Part shown: positions 1 to 12,130 of the stretch, piece after piece
Layout: each line of letters opens with the position of its first letter
How positions within the stretch are numbered: position 1 is the first letter of the stretch
NCBI RefSeq assembly: GCF_028737315.1
Contig: NZ_JAQZAO010000019.1
Span: forward strand, 20,859 to 84,858
DNA: 64,000 nucleotides
Source of the DNA: Actinomycetospora lemnae
GTDB lineage: Bacteria; Actinomycetota; Actinomycetes; Mycobacteriales; Pseudonocardiaceae
Reading direction: 5' to 3'
Program-made: the position numbers and the translations under genes
The notes under the pieces: model-generated
Databases searched by the model: none
The model's input: the letters and a program-made list of their open reading frames with translations, nothing else
Told to the model about the DNA's origin: nothing

Positions 1-776
1 GGCCGCGTCGCACCGACCGTCAGCGCCGAGCCCCGCACGGGCACGACGAGGTCGACGAGACCCGCCACCCGTTCCAGCACCGACGAGGCGAGCACAGGCG
101 TGATCCCCGCCCACGGCGCCAGCTCGTCGACGGTCAGCCGCAGGCCCACGACCGCGTCGTCGCCGACCGCGTCCCGCACCGCCGTCAGCACCTCGACCAG
201 CAGCAACGCCCGGTCGGTGCCGTAGGCGTCGTCGCGGTGGTTCGTCAGCCCGGACAGGAACTGGCGCAGCAGCGCGTGCTGGCCCGCCTGGATCTCGACG
301 CCGTCGCACCCGGCCGCGACCGCGGCGGCGGCGGCCGAGGCGAACCCCGCCACCACGTCGGCGATCCCGGCGACGGACAGGACCGCGGGCACCTCCCCGC
401 TCGCCGGGTCCGGCACCGCCGACGGCGCCCACAAGGGCCCGCGGGTGTACGCCGACGACCCCTGCCCGCCGGCGTGCCCGAGCCCGGCGAGCACGACCGT
501 CCCGGACGGCCGGCACGCGTCGGCGACCGCCCGCCAGCCCGGCGGGCAGGACGAGGCCAGCGGTGCGTCCTCGTAGGGGTGGTCGGCGGCGAGCACCGAC
601 GCGACCTCGGTGACCACGACGCCCGAGCCGCCGACCGCCCGGGCGCGGTAGTGCGCGACGTGGTCGCCCGACAGCGCCCGGGGACGGTGCGGGTCGGCGA
701 GGTGCGTGACGTGGGGACCGAACAGCACCCGGCTCGGCGCGGTGCGCCGGCCGAGCACGATCTCCTCGCCCAGCAT
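1..776 (-). CDS. FadH/OYE-family oxidoreductase, N-terminal part (mycofactocin-associated type)
   Basis: An old-yellow-enzyme type flavoprotein that would use FMN to reduce enoate or dienoate substrates in the cytoplasm. The 5' end is in the window and the 3' end lies beyond base 1. The translated start reads MLGEEIVLGRRTAPSRVLFG, followed by PHVTHL, GDHVAHYRARAVGGSGVVVTE (TIM-barrel start), then GLGHAGGQGS and CDGVEIQAG. The FGPHVT..L and HYRARAVGG pattern resembles, from memory, the mycofactocin-associated FadH/OYE subgroup rather than classic YqjM. The ATG at 776 is preceded by TACCGT at 789-784 and seven bases, so the transcript may be leaderless. It lies about 22 kb from mftABC. Confidence 0.82.
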   Translation of the reverse strand, partial: MLGEEIVLGRRTAPSRVLFGPHVTHLADPHRPRALSGDHVAHYRARAVGGSGVVVTEVASVLAADHPYEDAPLASSCPPGWRAVADACRPSGTVVLAGLGHAGGQGSSAYTRGPLWAPSAVPDPASGEVPAVLSVAGIADVVAGFASAAAAAVAAGCDGVEIQAGQHALLRQFLSGLTNHRDDAYGTDRALLLVEVLTAVRDAVGDDAVVGLRLTVDELAPWAGITPVLASSVLERVAGLVDLVVPVRGSALTVGATR

Positions 777-783
777 CGGCGGG

Positions 784-789
784 ACGGTA
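784..789 (-). promoter_or_regulatory. -10 box of a probable leaderless promoter for the OYE gene
   Basis: TACCGT read on the minus strand, with exactly seven bases between it and the ATG at 776. This is the spacing expected when transcription starts at the initiation codon. The same arrangement is seen before 12131, 38374 and 59146. Confidence 0.45.
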
Positions 790-946
790 GTCCGGGACGG
801 CCGGGTCGGCCGCGTGGCGAGCGCTCACCCCGTCTTCCGCGCCCGGAATCCGCCGGAGCGCGCCGGGCGACCTCGTCGCACGAATGACACCCGATCGTGG
901 CCGATCGTGCCTGCGCAGCGGCCTGTTGATCACCGAGCGTCACCGT

Positions 947-962
947 GTTACCCGTTTGTGAC
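947..962. promoter_or_regulatory. Candidate operator GTTACCCGTTTGTGAC
   Basis: Imperfect dyad that matches 14 of 16 bases with a site at 54167-54182 before rpf2. Two sites of this kind before two cell-envelope-related genes suggest one shared regulator. The identity of that regulator cannot be read from the sequence. Confidence 0.3.
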
Positions 963-1128
963 GTGATCGACGGTCCCCACCGGTCGCGTTTCGCAGTCGG
1001 AGCCACCGAGGTACAGCCTCCGACGGCCCGTCGCGGAGGTGACCACCACGCGCGGCGGGACGACCCGCTGTCGACCGCCGACGTGCCCCGCGGGACGTCG
1101 GAGGGGGGAACCACCCGGTGATCGATCA

Positions 1129-5174
<4,046 letters not shown>

Positions 5175-5178
<4 letters not shown>

Positions 5179-5801
5179 GGGCGCTGGTCTACCGGGGGCC
5201 CGCGAGCCTGCCCGGCTGCCCCGAGGCCGTCGCGTCCGTGCTCGACGCGGTCGGGCTCGACGTGCGCTACGTCGGGCCGCGCGAGGACCTGGCCCTCACC
5301 GGGCCGGTGCTCGCCGGCGCCGACCTGTACGCCCAGCCCGGCGGCGGCACCCTGCGGCAGGGCTGGCGGCGGATGCGCCGGCACCGCCGGGCCGTGCGCG
5401 ACTTCGTCGACGGCGGCGGGCACTACGTCGGGTTCTGCCTCGGCGCCTACCTCGCCGGCGCGACGCCCGGGTTCGGGCTGCTGCCCGGCGACACCGACCA
5501 GGCGCTCGACACCGAGGACGACACGGTGGTCGAGGTCGACTGGGGCGGCCGTCGCCGGGCGGTGTACGCCCAGGACCCGGCCGCGCTGCTGGTCGACGGG
5601 CGCGCCGACGTCCTCGCCCGCTACCCCGACGGGCAGGTCGCGGCCGCCGTCGCCCCGTACGGTGCCGGGCGCGTCGGCGTCGTCGGCCCGCACCCCGAGG
5701 CCACCCCCGACTGGTTCACCGACGCCGGCCTGCCGGTCGCCCCCGACGCCCGTGACCTGGCCCGCGACCTCGTCGCCCACACCCTGGAGGGCACCCCGTG
5801 A
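5175..5801 (+). CDS. BPL_N-like (glutamine-amidotransferase fold) protein
   Basis: Cytoplasmic protein of 208 residues resembling the N-terminal domain of biotin protein ligase type proteins, which share the class I glutamine amidotransferase fold. Seen: MRALVYRGPA at the start, a GADLYAQPGGGTLRQGW loop, and a nucleophile-elbow-like FCLGAYLAG with a cysteine, as in amidotransferase-like folds. A late PHPEATPDWF segment sits where the catalytic His of that fold usually falls. The start GTG overlaps the synthetase stop (GTGA) and the stop overlaps the next start, so all three genes look translationally coupled. A role in making or trimming the homopolymer is inferred from context only; the substrate is unknown. 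Confidence 0.75.
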
Positions 5802-7186
5802 GGGCCGTCATCGTCCTCGTCGCGCTGCTGGCCGCGATCGCCGGCTGCGCCACCCCGCCGGCGCAGGCCGCGCCCTGGCCGGAGCGGCCGTCGGTCGACC
5901 TGTCCTACGACCTCGCGCCCGACCTGCGGGGCGCCACCGGCCGCGAGGCCGTGACGTTCACGCCGGACCAGCGGATCTGCGAGCTGGTGTTCCGGACCTG
6001 GCCGAACGCGCCGTCGCCGGCGTCGGAGGGCAACGCGCTGCGGGTCACCGACGCGACCGTCGACGGGCGCCCGACGACGCCCGTCGTCCGATCCGCCGGA
6101 GCGCCGCCCGGGGCGCCCGGGACGCTGGTCGAGCTGCCGCTGCCGTCGTGCGTCGACGCGGGCACGACCATCCGCGCCGAGCTCGGGTTCACGCTGCGCC
6201 TCGGCGTCGACGCCGACGAGCGCCTGGGCACCTCCCCGTCCACCGGGACCGCCTGGTTCGGCTCCGCCTTCCCGATGCTCGCGTGGGTGCGCGGGCGGGG
6301 CTGGGTGCGCGACGACGCCGTCCGCATCCCCGGCGAGACCGCCGTCAGCGAGGAGTTCCGCCTCGACGCGCTGCGCGTCACCGCGCCGGAGGGCGCCGCG
6401 GTCTCCGGGGTCGGCCGCGCCGAGGGCACCACGCCCGGCCCGCGCCCCGGCACGACCACGCACACCTTCCGCGCCGACGGCGTCCGCGACGTGTCGGTCG
6501 CGGTCGGCGCCTACCGGGTCCTCGAGCGCGAGGTCGCCGGAGGTACCCGGCTGCACCTGTTCACGCCGGTCACCGGCACCCGCGTCGACCCCGAGCGCTG
6601 GGCCGCCGAGATCGACGGGGCGCTGGGCCGGCTCGAGGACATGCTCGGCCCGATGCCGCAGCCCGACCTGTGGGTGGCGATCGCGCCGTCGCAGTCGTCG
6701 GGCATCGAGTACCCGGGCGCGCTGCAGTTCGGCGACACCGCGCCGCGCCAGCTGCCCGAGCTCGTCGCGCACGAGCTCGCCCACCAGTGGTTCTACGCGC
6801 TCGTCGGCAACGACCAGGGCCGCGACCCCTGGCTCGACGAGGCGTTCACGACCTACGCGCAGGCCCGGGTGACGGCCACCGAGGACGACGACTATGCCCT
6901 CGAGGACGTGCCCGAACGCCTGCGCGGCGACCTCGGCCTGCCCATGTCCGCGTGGGCCGAACGCGGCTTCGGGCCCTACAACACCGGCGTCTACGTCCAG
7001 GGCGCCGCGGTGCTGCTCGCCGCGCGCGAGCGGGCCGGCGCCGAGGCGTTCGACGACGCCCTGCGCGCCTACGTCGCCGACAACGCCCACCGCGTCGCGA
7101 CCCCCGACGACGTGGCCCGCGCGTTCGCCGACCTGCCCGCGGTGACCGACCTGCTCACCCGCGCCGGCGCGCTGCCGCCCACCTGA
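5798..7186 (+). CDS. Secreted M1-family zinc metallopeptidase, lipoprotein
   Basis: Predicted cell-surface peptidase of 462 residues. The signal sequence MRAVIVLVALLAAIAGC has a good lipobox (IAGC, Cys17). The zinc site is HELAHQW (about residue 323), with the third ligand in WLDEAF about 19 residues after the second His. The exopeptidase loop, GxMEN in classic M1 aminopeptidases, reads SGIEYPGAL here, which keeps the Glu but loses Met-Glu-Asn. Start GTG overlaps the previous stop. As I recall, an M1-type enzyme degrades epsilon-poly-lysine in Streptomyces producers; by analogy this may trim or detoxify the polymer of the upstream synthetase (inference). Confidence 0.88.
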   Translation: MRAVIVLVALLAAIAGCATPPAQAAPWPERPSVDLSYDLAPDLRGATGREAVTFTPDQRICELVFRTWPNAPSPASEGNALRVTDATVDGRPTTPVVRSAGAPPGAPGTLVELPLPSCVDAGTTIRAELGFTLRLGVDADERLGTSPSTGTAWFGSAFPMLAWVRGRGWVRDDAVRIPGETAVSEEFRLDALRVTAPEGAAVSGVGRAEGTTPGPRPGTTTHTFRADGVRDVSVAVGAYRVLEREVAGGTRLHLFTPVTGTRVDPERWAAEIDGALGRLEDMLGPMPQPDLWVAIAPSQSSGIEYPGALQFGDTAPRQLPELVAHELAHQWFYALVGNDQGRDPWLDEAFTTYAQARVTATEDDDYALEDVPERLRGDLGLPMSAWAERGFGPYNTGVYVQGAAVLLAARERAGAEAFDDALRAYVADNAHRVATPDDVARAFADLPAVTDLLTRAGALPPT

Positions 7187-7197
7187 GGAGCCCACCC

Positions 7198-8427
7198 ATG
7201 ACCGCTGCCCCGCTCGCCGACACGCGGGCCGACGCCACCGAGCCGCGCACCGAGCCCGTCCCCGCCGTCCCGTCCCCGGGGCGTGTCCTCGGTGTCGACG
7301 CCGCCCGCGGTGTCGCGCTGCTCGGGATGATGGCCGTGCACGCGCTCTACGTCGCCGACGCCGCGGGCCGCCCGACCTGGGTCGGCACGGTCGCCCTGGG
7401 CAACGCCGCGGCGCTGTTCGCGGTGCTCGCCGGCGTGGGCGTCGCGTTCCTCACCGGCCGGGCGCGGGTCCGCCCCGGCGCGGGCATCCGGCGCGCGGCC
7501 GCCTCGCTGACGGCGCGGGCGGTGGTGATCGGCGTGCTCGGGCTCGCCGTCGGGGACGTCACGGACCCCGAGATCGCGACCGTGATCCTCCCGTCCTACG
7601 CCGTGCTGTTCCTGCTCGCGATCCCGCTGGTGCTCCTGCCGACCTGGGTCCTCGTCGGGGGCGCCGTGCTGGGCGCGGCCGGGATCCCGTTCGCGAGCCA
7701 CCTCGTGCGGGCTCACCTGCCCCTGCCGGAGCTCGGCAACCCGTCGCTGTCGTGGGTCGTCACCGACCCCCTCGGGCTCGTGCGCGAGCTCTTCCTCACC
7801 GGCTCGTTCCCGGCGCTGTCGTGGCTGCCCTACCTCGCGGTCGGGCTCGCGGTCGGGCGGGCGCGGCTGCGCTCGCGGCGGCTCGCGGCCGGGCTCGCCG
7901 GGGGTGGGGTCGCGCTCGCGGCGGCCGCGGCCGGGACGTCGGCGCTGCTGCTCGGGCCGGGCGGCGGGCTCGCGCGGATCACCGGGGCCTCGTCCGGCCT
8001 CGACCCCGCCGTCGTCGGGGAGGCCCTGACGATCGGCCCGGACGGGACGACGCCGACCACGACCTGGTGGTGGCTCGCCGTCGACAGCCCGCACTCCTCG
8101 ACGCCGCTCGACCTCGCCCGCACGATCGGTGTCGCGCTCGCCGTGCTCGGGGTGATGCTGCTGCTCGACCGTGTGGGCGGGCCCGTCGTCGCGGTGGTGC
8201 GGGCGCCCCTCGCGGCGGCCGGGGCGATGACGCTGACCTTCTACACGCTGCACGTCCTGTTCGTCGGCTCGCCGGTGGACGTCTACGAGCCGATGGCCGG
8301 CTACGTCGTGCAGGTCGTGGCGGTGCTGGTCCTCGGGACGGCGTGGCGGGCGACCGCGGGGCGGGGGCCGCTGGAGACGGTCGCCTCGGCGGCGGGTGCC
8401 CGCGCGGCGCGGTGGGTCGCGCCCTGA
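7198..8427 (+). CDS. Multi-pass membrane protein, DUF1624/DUF418-like (acyltransferase-type)
   Basis: About 409 residues with some 9 to 10 hydrophobic segments. The first segment carries RVLGVDAARGVALLGMMAVH, the signature start of the heparan-glucosaminide acetyltransferase-like and DUF418 membrane families. The C-terminus has FYTLHVLFVG, also typical. Start ATG at 7198 has GAGGAG eight bases upstream and follows the peptidase stop by 11 bases, so it belongs to the same operon. It may acylate or export a cell-surface product. The substrate is not deducible. Confidence 0.75.
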   Translation: MTAAPLADTRADATEPRTEPVPAVPSPGRVLGVDAARGVALLGMMAVHALYVADAAGRPTWVGTVALGNAAALFAVLAGVGVAFLTGRARVRPGAGIRRAAASLTARAVVIGVLGLAVGDVTDPEIATVILPSYAVLFLLAIPLVLLPTWVLVGGAVLGAAGIPFASHLVRAHLPLPELGNPSLSWVVTDPLGLVRELFLTGSFPALSWLPYLAVGLAVGRARLRSRRLAAGLAGGGVALAAAAAGTSALLLGPGGGLARITGASSGLDPAVVGEALTIGPDGTTPTTTWWWLAVDSPHSSTPLDLARTIGVALAVLGVMLLLDRVGGPVVAVVRAPLAAAGAMTLTFYTLHVLFVGSPVDVYEPMAGYVVQVVAVLVLGTAWRATAGRGPLETVASAAGARAARWVAP

Positions 8428-8532
8428 TCAGCGGGTCCTCCCCGGGCGGGGTCGGGTCTTCCCTACTCCCCGGGCGCCGCGGCGGCCCCAGGCTCGTGAT
8501 CGTCCCGCTCGAGCCCGCCGTTGGAGACCGCG

Positions 8533-10029
8533 ATGACCTACCACCTCGGTGTCGACCTCGGTACGACGGCCACCACGGCCGCCGTGCACCGTGCCGGCCG
8601 TGCCGGTGTCGTCATCCTCGGCGAGCGCAGCGCGGCCATCCCCTCGCTGCTGCTCTGGCCGGCCGAGGGGTCGCCGCTCATCGGTGACGACGCCGAGCGG
8701 CGCGCCGCCGACGAGCCCACCCGCATCGCCCGCGGCATCCGTCCCCGCCTCCTCGACCCGGTGCCGTTCTCGCTCGGCGGCGCGCCCTTCGCCGCGAGCG
8801 CGCTGCTCGGGGTGCTGCTGCGCCGGGTCGTCGACCTCGTCGCCCAGCGCGAGGGCGGGGCGCCGGACGGCGTCGTCCTGACCCACCCCGCGACGTGGGG
8901 CTCGGCGCACCGCGAGGCGTTCGCCGACGTGGCCGCCTCGCTCGGGCTCGGCGAGGTCGCCCTCGTGACCGCGCCGGAGGCGGCCGTCACCGACCACCTG
9001 GCGCGCCGCGGTGTCGTCGCCGTGGGGACGCTCGCCGTCGTCGACCTCGGCGGCGGCAGCCTCGACGCGACGGTGGTGGCGCACGGGCCCGGCGGGCTCA
9101 CGGTGCTCGGGCGGCCCGAGGGCGTCGAGCACCCCGACGACGAGGAGCCGACCGAGGAGTGGATCCTCGCCGCGCTGCACCGGACGCTCGCGAGCGCCGG
9201 GCTCGGCGCGGCCGACCTCGACGGCGTCCTGCTCACGGGTCGCTCGACGCGGATGGGCGTGCTGGCGGCGTCGTTGACCGCGGCGCTCGGCCGCCCGGTC
9301 GAGGCCGGGCCGGAGCCGGAGCACGCGGTCGCGATCGGCGCCGCGCGGCTCGGCGCGCACGTCGCCGCGCCGGCGGCGCCCCGCCCGCCCCGTCCGGTGG
9401 TGGACGCGGAGCCCGTGACCGCGATCGTCGAGCACCCCGTGCCAGCCGCCGTGGGAGCCGTGGGAGCCGTGGGAGCCGCGGGCGCCGCGGGCCTCCCGGC
9501 CCCGTCGCCGGCCGGCCCGGTCGTCGCGCCCCCGCGGCGACGGTCCCGGCGTGGCCTGGTCGCCGGGCTCGCCGCGGCCGCGATCGTGCTGGGCGCGGCC
9601 GGTGGGGGCACGCTCGCGCTGCTCGGCGCCGCGTCCCCGGCCGTCGCGGCCCCGCCGGTGACGGTCCCCGCGGCGCCGGTCGCGGCGGAGACCACGACCA
9701 CCACCACCACAGAGCCCGCCGAGGAGCCCGCCGAGGAGCCGGACGCGTCCGAGCCGACCGTCGCCTCGGTGGCCGAGACGTCCACGTCCGACACCACCAC
9801 CCACGCCGTGACGCCCCGGACGCGCACGACCACCACCACGGCGACCGCGGACACGTCGGACCACCGCCCCCGCGGCTCCCACGACGACCGGCAGGACGGG
9901 GGACGCGACGACGGACGCGACGACTCCGGCCGCCACGAGGGAGGGACCGAGGATCCCGACCCCGACGACCCGGGCTCCGACCCGTCCACCGGCGACGACA
10001 CCCAGACCCCGCCCGACCAGCACAGGTGA
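8533..10029 (+). CDS. Membrane-anchored Hsp70-like protein with acidic Thr-rich tail
   Basis: 498 residues. The N-terminal two-thirds is an actin/Hsp70 ATPase fold: YHLGVDLGTTATTAAVH (phosphate 1), VLTHPATWG, VVDLGGGSLDATVV (phosphate 2) and GVLLTGRSTRMG (adenosine loop). A normal Hsp70 substrate-binding domain is missing. Instead, about residues 334-365 form a basic RRRSRRG stop followed by a hydrophobic helix. A low-complexity tail comes next (TTTTTTEPAEEP, Thr/Asp/Arg repeats), which would lie outside the membrane. Such truncated Hsp70-like membrane proteins are known in actinobacteria but their role is unclear. ATG at 8533 is chosen because GGAG precedes it; TTG at 8521 is the alternative. 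Confidence 0.82.
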   Translation: MTYHLGVDLGTTATTAAVHRAGRAGVVILGERSAAIPSLLLWPAEGSPLIGDDAERRAADEPTRIARGIRPRLLDPVPFSLGGAPFAASALLGVLLRRVVDLVAQREGGAPDGVVLTHPATWGSAHREAFADVAASLGLGEVALVTAPEAAVTDHLARRGVVAVGTLAVVDLGGGSLDATVVAHGPGGLTVLGRPEGVEHPDDEEPTEEWILAALHRTLASAGLGAADLDGVLLTGRSTRMGVLAASLTAALGRPVEAGPEPEHAVAIGAARLGAHVAAPAAPRPPRPVVDAEPVTAIVEHPVPAAVGAVGAVGAAGAAGLPAPSPAGPVVAPPRRRSRRGLVAGLAAAAIVLGAAGGGTLALLGAASPAVAAPPVTVPAAPVAAETTTTTTTEPAEEPAEEPDASEPTVASVAETSTSDTTTHAVTPRTRTTTTTATADTSDHRPRGSHDDRQDGGRDDGRDDSGRHEGGTEDPDPDDPGSDPSTGDDTQTPPDQHR

Positions 10030-10102
10030 TCATCGGCGAGCACCGCCTGAGCGCCGTCTGAGCGCCGCCTGCTCTACGGCTGGGCGAGGCCCGGGGTCGT
10101 GC

Positions 10103-10230
10103 CAGCCTGGCGTCCACGCTGGCGCTCAACGCCAGGATTTCCCCCAGCTCGACCCCGGCCGGTCCGGCACCCCTCGCCCGTGATCGTGGTGGGTTTCCTG
10201 ACGTCTGACGCCAGCGTGGACGCCAGGCTG
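10103..10230. repeat. 22-base inverted repeat pair between convergent hsp70-like and cbbY
   Basis: Arm 1 (10103-10124) and arm 2 (10209-10230) are perfect reverse complements of 22 bases, with core CAGCGTGGACGCCAGGCTG on arm 2. Each arm is itself a partial palindrome. Arm 2 matches the palindrome at 40364-40388 in 18 of 19 core bases and shares upstream context (TTTCCTGACG). It lies between two convergent gene ends, so it may act as a two-way terminator. It is also a dispersed repeat. Confidence 0.7.
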
Positions 10231-10245
10231 AACAACCTCGGTGCG

Positions 10246-11004
10246 CTAGTGGGCGCGGGCGCGGGGGGTGCGGGCGAGGGCGGTGCCGAGCTCGGCGGTG
10301 GTGAGCTGGTGGGGGGTGTCGAAGCCCTCGCGCACGATCGCCGCGCCGCGCACGTCGTGGTCGGCGGTGTAGTGGTTGGTCACCACGACCGTCGCGAGCC
10401 CCGCCGCCAGCGCCGCCCGCAGGCCCGGGCCGGAGTCCTCGACCGCCACGGTCCGCGCGGCGTCGACGTCGAGCCGGGCGAGTGCCAACCGGTAGGCCTC
10501 GGGATCGGGCTTGAGCTCCGCGACGTCGTCACCGCACACCACGACCTCGGCCGTCCCCGCGCCGAGCAGGTGGGCGAGCAGCGGCTCCACCCACGCCCGC
10601 CGACCCGTCGTCGCGACGGCGATGCGCACGCCGTGGGCGCGCAGGTCGTCGACGAGCGCGGGTAGGCCCGGGCGCGGACCGATGTCGCCGCGCCGGACGA
10701 CGTCGACGAACAGGTCGGTCTTCGTGCGGTGCACCGCCGCGGCGACCTCGTCGGCGTCCTCGAGGCCACGAGCCCGCAGCACCGCCGCGACCCGCTGCCG
10801 CCCGCCGGTGATCGTCAGCAGCTCGCCGTAGTGCTCGACGTCCCACGACAGGTCGAGGCCGTGCGCCGCGAACGCCTCGTTGAACGCCACACGGTGCCCG
10901 TCGCGCTCGGTGTCGGCGAGGGTGCCGTCGACGTCGAAGACGACGGCCTCCGGGAGACGCCGGGGCGCGGCGCCCGAGCCGTCGGAGGGCAGGTCGGCGA
11001 TCAC
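10246..11004 (-). CDS. cbbY: CbbY-type xylulose-1,5-bisphosphate phosphatase (HAD family)
   Basis: HAD hydrolase of 252 residues. CbbY enzymes remove XuBP, a misfire product that inhibits RuBisCO. Seen: nucleophile motif VFDVDGTLADTERDGHRVAF, then YGELLTITGGRQRV (CbbY-typical cap), VATTGRR (motif II), LKPDPEAY (Lys of motif III) and VAVEDSGPGL (motif IV). The GTG start at 11004 overlaps the prk stop as GTGA, so the gene is coupled to prk. Its place beside prk and near cbbLSX supports the CbbY call over a general phosphoglycolate phosphatase. Confidence 0.88.
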   Translation of the reverse strand: MIADLPSDGSGAAPRRLPEAVVFDVDGTLADTERDGHRVAFNEAFAAHGLDLSWDVEHYGELLTITGGRQRVAAVLRARGLEDADEVAAAVHRTKTDLFVDVVRRGDIGPRPGLPALVDDLRAHGVRIAVATTGRRAWVEPLLAHLLGAGTAEVVVCGDDVAELKPDPEAYRLALARLDVDAARTVAVEDSGPGLRAALAAGLATVVVTNHYTADHDVRGAAIVREGFDTPHQLTTAELGTALARTPRARAH

Positions 11005-11945
11005 CGCGCGGCCTCCGTCAGGTGGTAGAGCAGCAGGAGCTGGGCGATCGCGAGCGGCTCGCTGCGCCCGTCGCCCAGCCGCCCGAGGCACTCCGGGGTC
11101 TCGGTGTCGGGCGCGCCGAGCGAGGTCCAGATCGCCTTCTCCACCGCGAGGCTCTCCTCGCGCGGCACGTAGCCGTGCACGTGCAGCGACTCGACCGGCC
11201 GGCCGTCGGGGTCCCGCTCGAGCTTGAGGTGCATGGCGCGCGAGAGCCCGGGCTGCAGGGCCTCGGTGAGGTCGGGGTGGTCGATCGTCGGCCGCATCAT
11301 CATCGTCGCCGACAGCGGGGTGTCCGGCGGGTCGTCGCGGCTCTCGATCGGCGCGAAGCGCACGACGAGGTCGGCGTTGGCCCGCTGCGGGCGGATGTAG
11401 GCCTCCGACTCCGGCTCGCGGCGCTCGAGCTCGGCGAGCACCTTCTCCTCGGTGTAGCCGCGCTTGCTCGTGTCCCGCGCGACCTTCCACCCGCGGCGGA
11501 TCTCCTCGGGCGGGTCGAGGAAGACGGTGACGTCGAAGCAGGCCCGCGACAGCTTGCTCCACAGCGGGAACAGCCCCTCGACGATGACGAACTCGGCGGG
11601 CTCGACCAGCTCGGGACGCACGAGCTGTCCGGTGCCGTGGTCGTAGACCGGCTTGAGCACGGGCGCGCCCGTCGCCAGCAGCTGCAGGTGCTGCTCCATG
11701 ATCTCGAGGTGGTTGCAGTCGGGGTGGAGCGCGGTGAACGGCAGGTCCTTGCGCTCCTCCCGGTCGTAGCGGTGGTAGTCGTCGGTGCACAGCGACACGC
11801 ACCGCTCGGGGCCGAGGGCCTCCACCAGACCGCGGGTCATCGTCGTCTTGCCGGCGGCGCTGTCCCCGGCGATCGCGAGCATCACCGGGCGACGCTGTGG
11901 CGGCACCCCGCCGGCGCGCCGGATGCGCAGGGACTTGTCGGGCAC
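11001..11945 (-). CDS. prk: Phosphoribulokinase
   Basis: 314 residues. It phosphorylates ribulose-5-phosphate to the RuBisCO substrate, using ATP. Seen: P-loop IAGDSAAGKTTMTRG (about residue 24), the CTDDYHRYDREERK base region, FTALHPDCNHLEIMEQHLQ, PVYDHGTG and the Walker-B-like FVIVEGLFPLW, all typical of the bacterial prk class. Start GTG at 11945 has AAGGGAGA seven bases upstream and a TAGCGT -10 box at 11974-11969. Divergent from the two-component/cbbLSX unit, it heads a two-gene operon with cbbY. Confidence 0.93.
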   Translation of the reverse strand: MPDKSLRIRRAGGVPPQRRPVMLAIAGDSAAGKTTMTRGLVEALGPERCVSLCTDDYHRYDREERKDLPFTALHPDCNHLEIMEQHLQLLATGAPVLKPVYDHGTGQLVRPELVEPAEFVIVEGLFPLWSKLSRACFDVTVFLDPPEEIRRGWKVARDTSKRGYTEEKVLAELERREPESEAYIRPQRANADLVVRFAPIESRDDPPDTPLSATMMMRPTIDHPDLTEALQPGLSRAMHLKLERDPDGRPVESLHVHGYVPREESLAVEKAIWTSLGAPDTETPECLGRLGDGRSEPLAIAQLLLLYHLTEAAR

Positions 11946-11968
11946 GAGGTCTCCCTTCGTCGATCCGG

Positions 11969-11974
11969 ACGCTA
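11969..11974 (-). promoter_or_regulatory. -10 box TAGCGT of the prk-cbbY promoter
   Basis: CCCTAGCGTC on the minus strand about 24 bases before the prk GTG. The identical ten bases precede fba (box 18968-18963), and CCCTAGCGTC also precedes mno (26120-26125). This suggests a common promoter class for the C1 and Calvin genes. Confidence 0.45.
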
Positions 11975-12019
11975 GGGATCGCCGGCCGGCCCGTACTCCC
12001 CCGTGACGGGGGGTGCGGC

Positions 12020-12100
12020 GGGGGAGACGCAGCGGAGCGGAGCTCGACCGTCGAGGGGGAGAACGCAGCGGAGCGGAGCTCGACCGTGGAGGGGGAGACG
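12020..12100. repeat. Tandem 35/36-base direct repeat upstream of the cbb two-component system
   Basis: Two almost identical copies (12020-12054 and 12055-12090) plus the first ten bases of a third. Both carry GCAGCGGAGCGGAGCTCGAC. They sit between the divergent prk promoter and the response-regulator promoter, so repeated protein-binding sites are possible. One inserted base in copy two (GAGAAC versus GAGAC) is the main difference. Confidence 0.65.
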
Positions 12101-12117
12101 GCGCCGGGTGGCGTCCC

Positions 12118-12123
12118 TAGGGT
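12118..12123 (+). promoter_or_regulatory. -10 box TAGGGT, probable leaderless promoter
   Basis: TAGGGT lies seven bases before the ATG at 12131 of the response regulator. No Shine-Dalgarno is visible, so transcription probably starts at the initiation codon. Confidence 0.45.
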
Positions 12124-12130
12124 GGGTCGG

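Larger units (their letters stand above)
777..1128. other. Divergent intergenic region upstream of the peptide synthetase
   Basis: About 350 bases between the divergent OYE gene and the synthetase start. It holds a direct repeat of CGATCGTG around 893-909 and the 16-base GTTACCCGTTTGTGAC at 947-962, which has 5-base ends of near dyad symmetry. An almost identical 16-mer (14 of 16) lies upstream of the second rpf gene at 54167-54182. No protein-coding gene is supported here. Confidence 0.4.

Noticed and set aside
8533..10029. Calling this gene dnaK.
   Set aside because: The substrate-binding domain is absent, a membrane helix replaces it, and no grpE or dnaJ is nearby.
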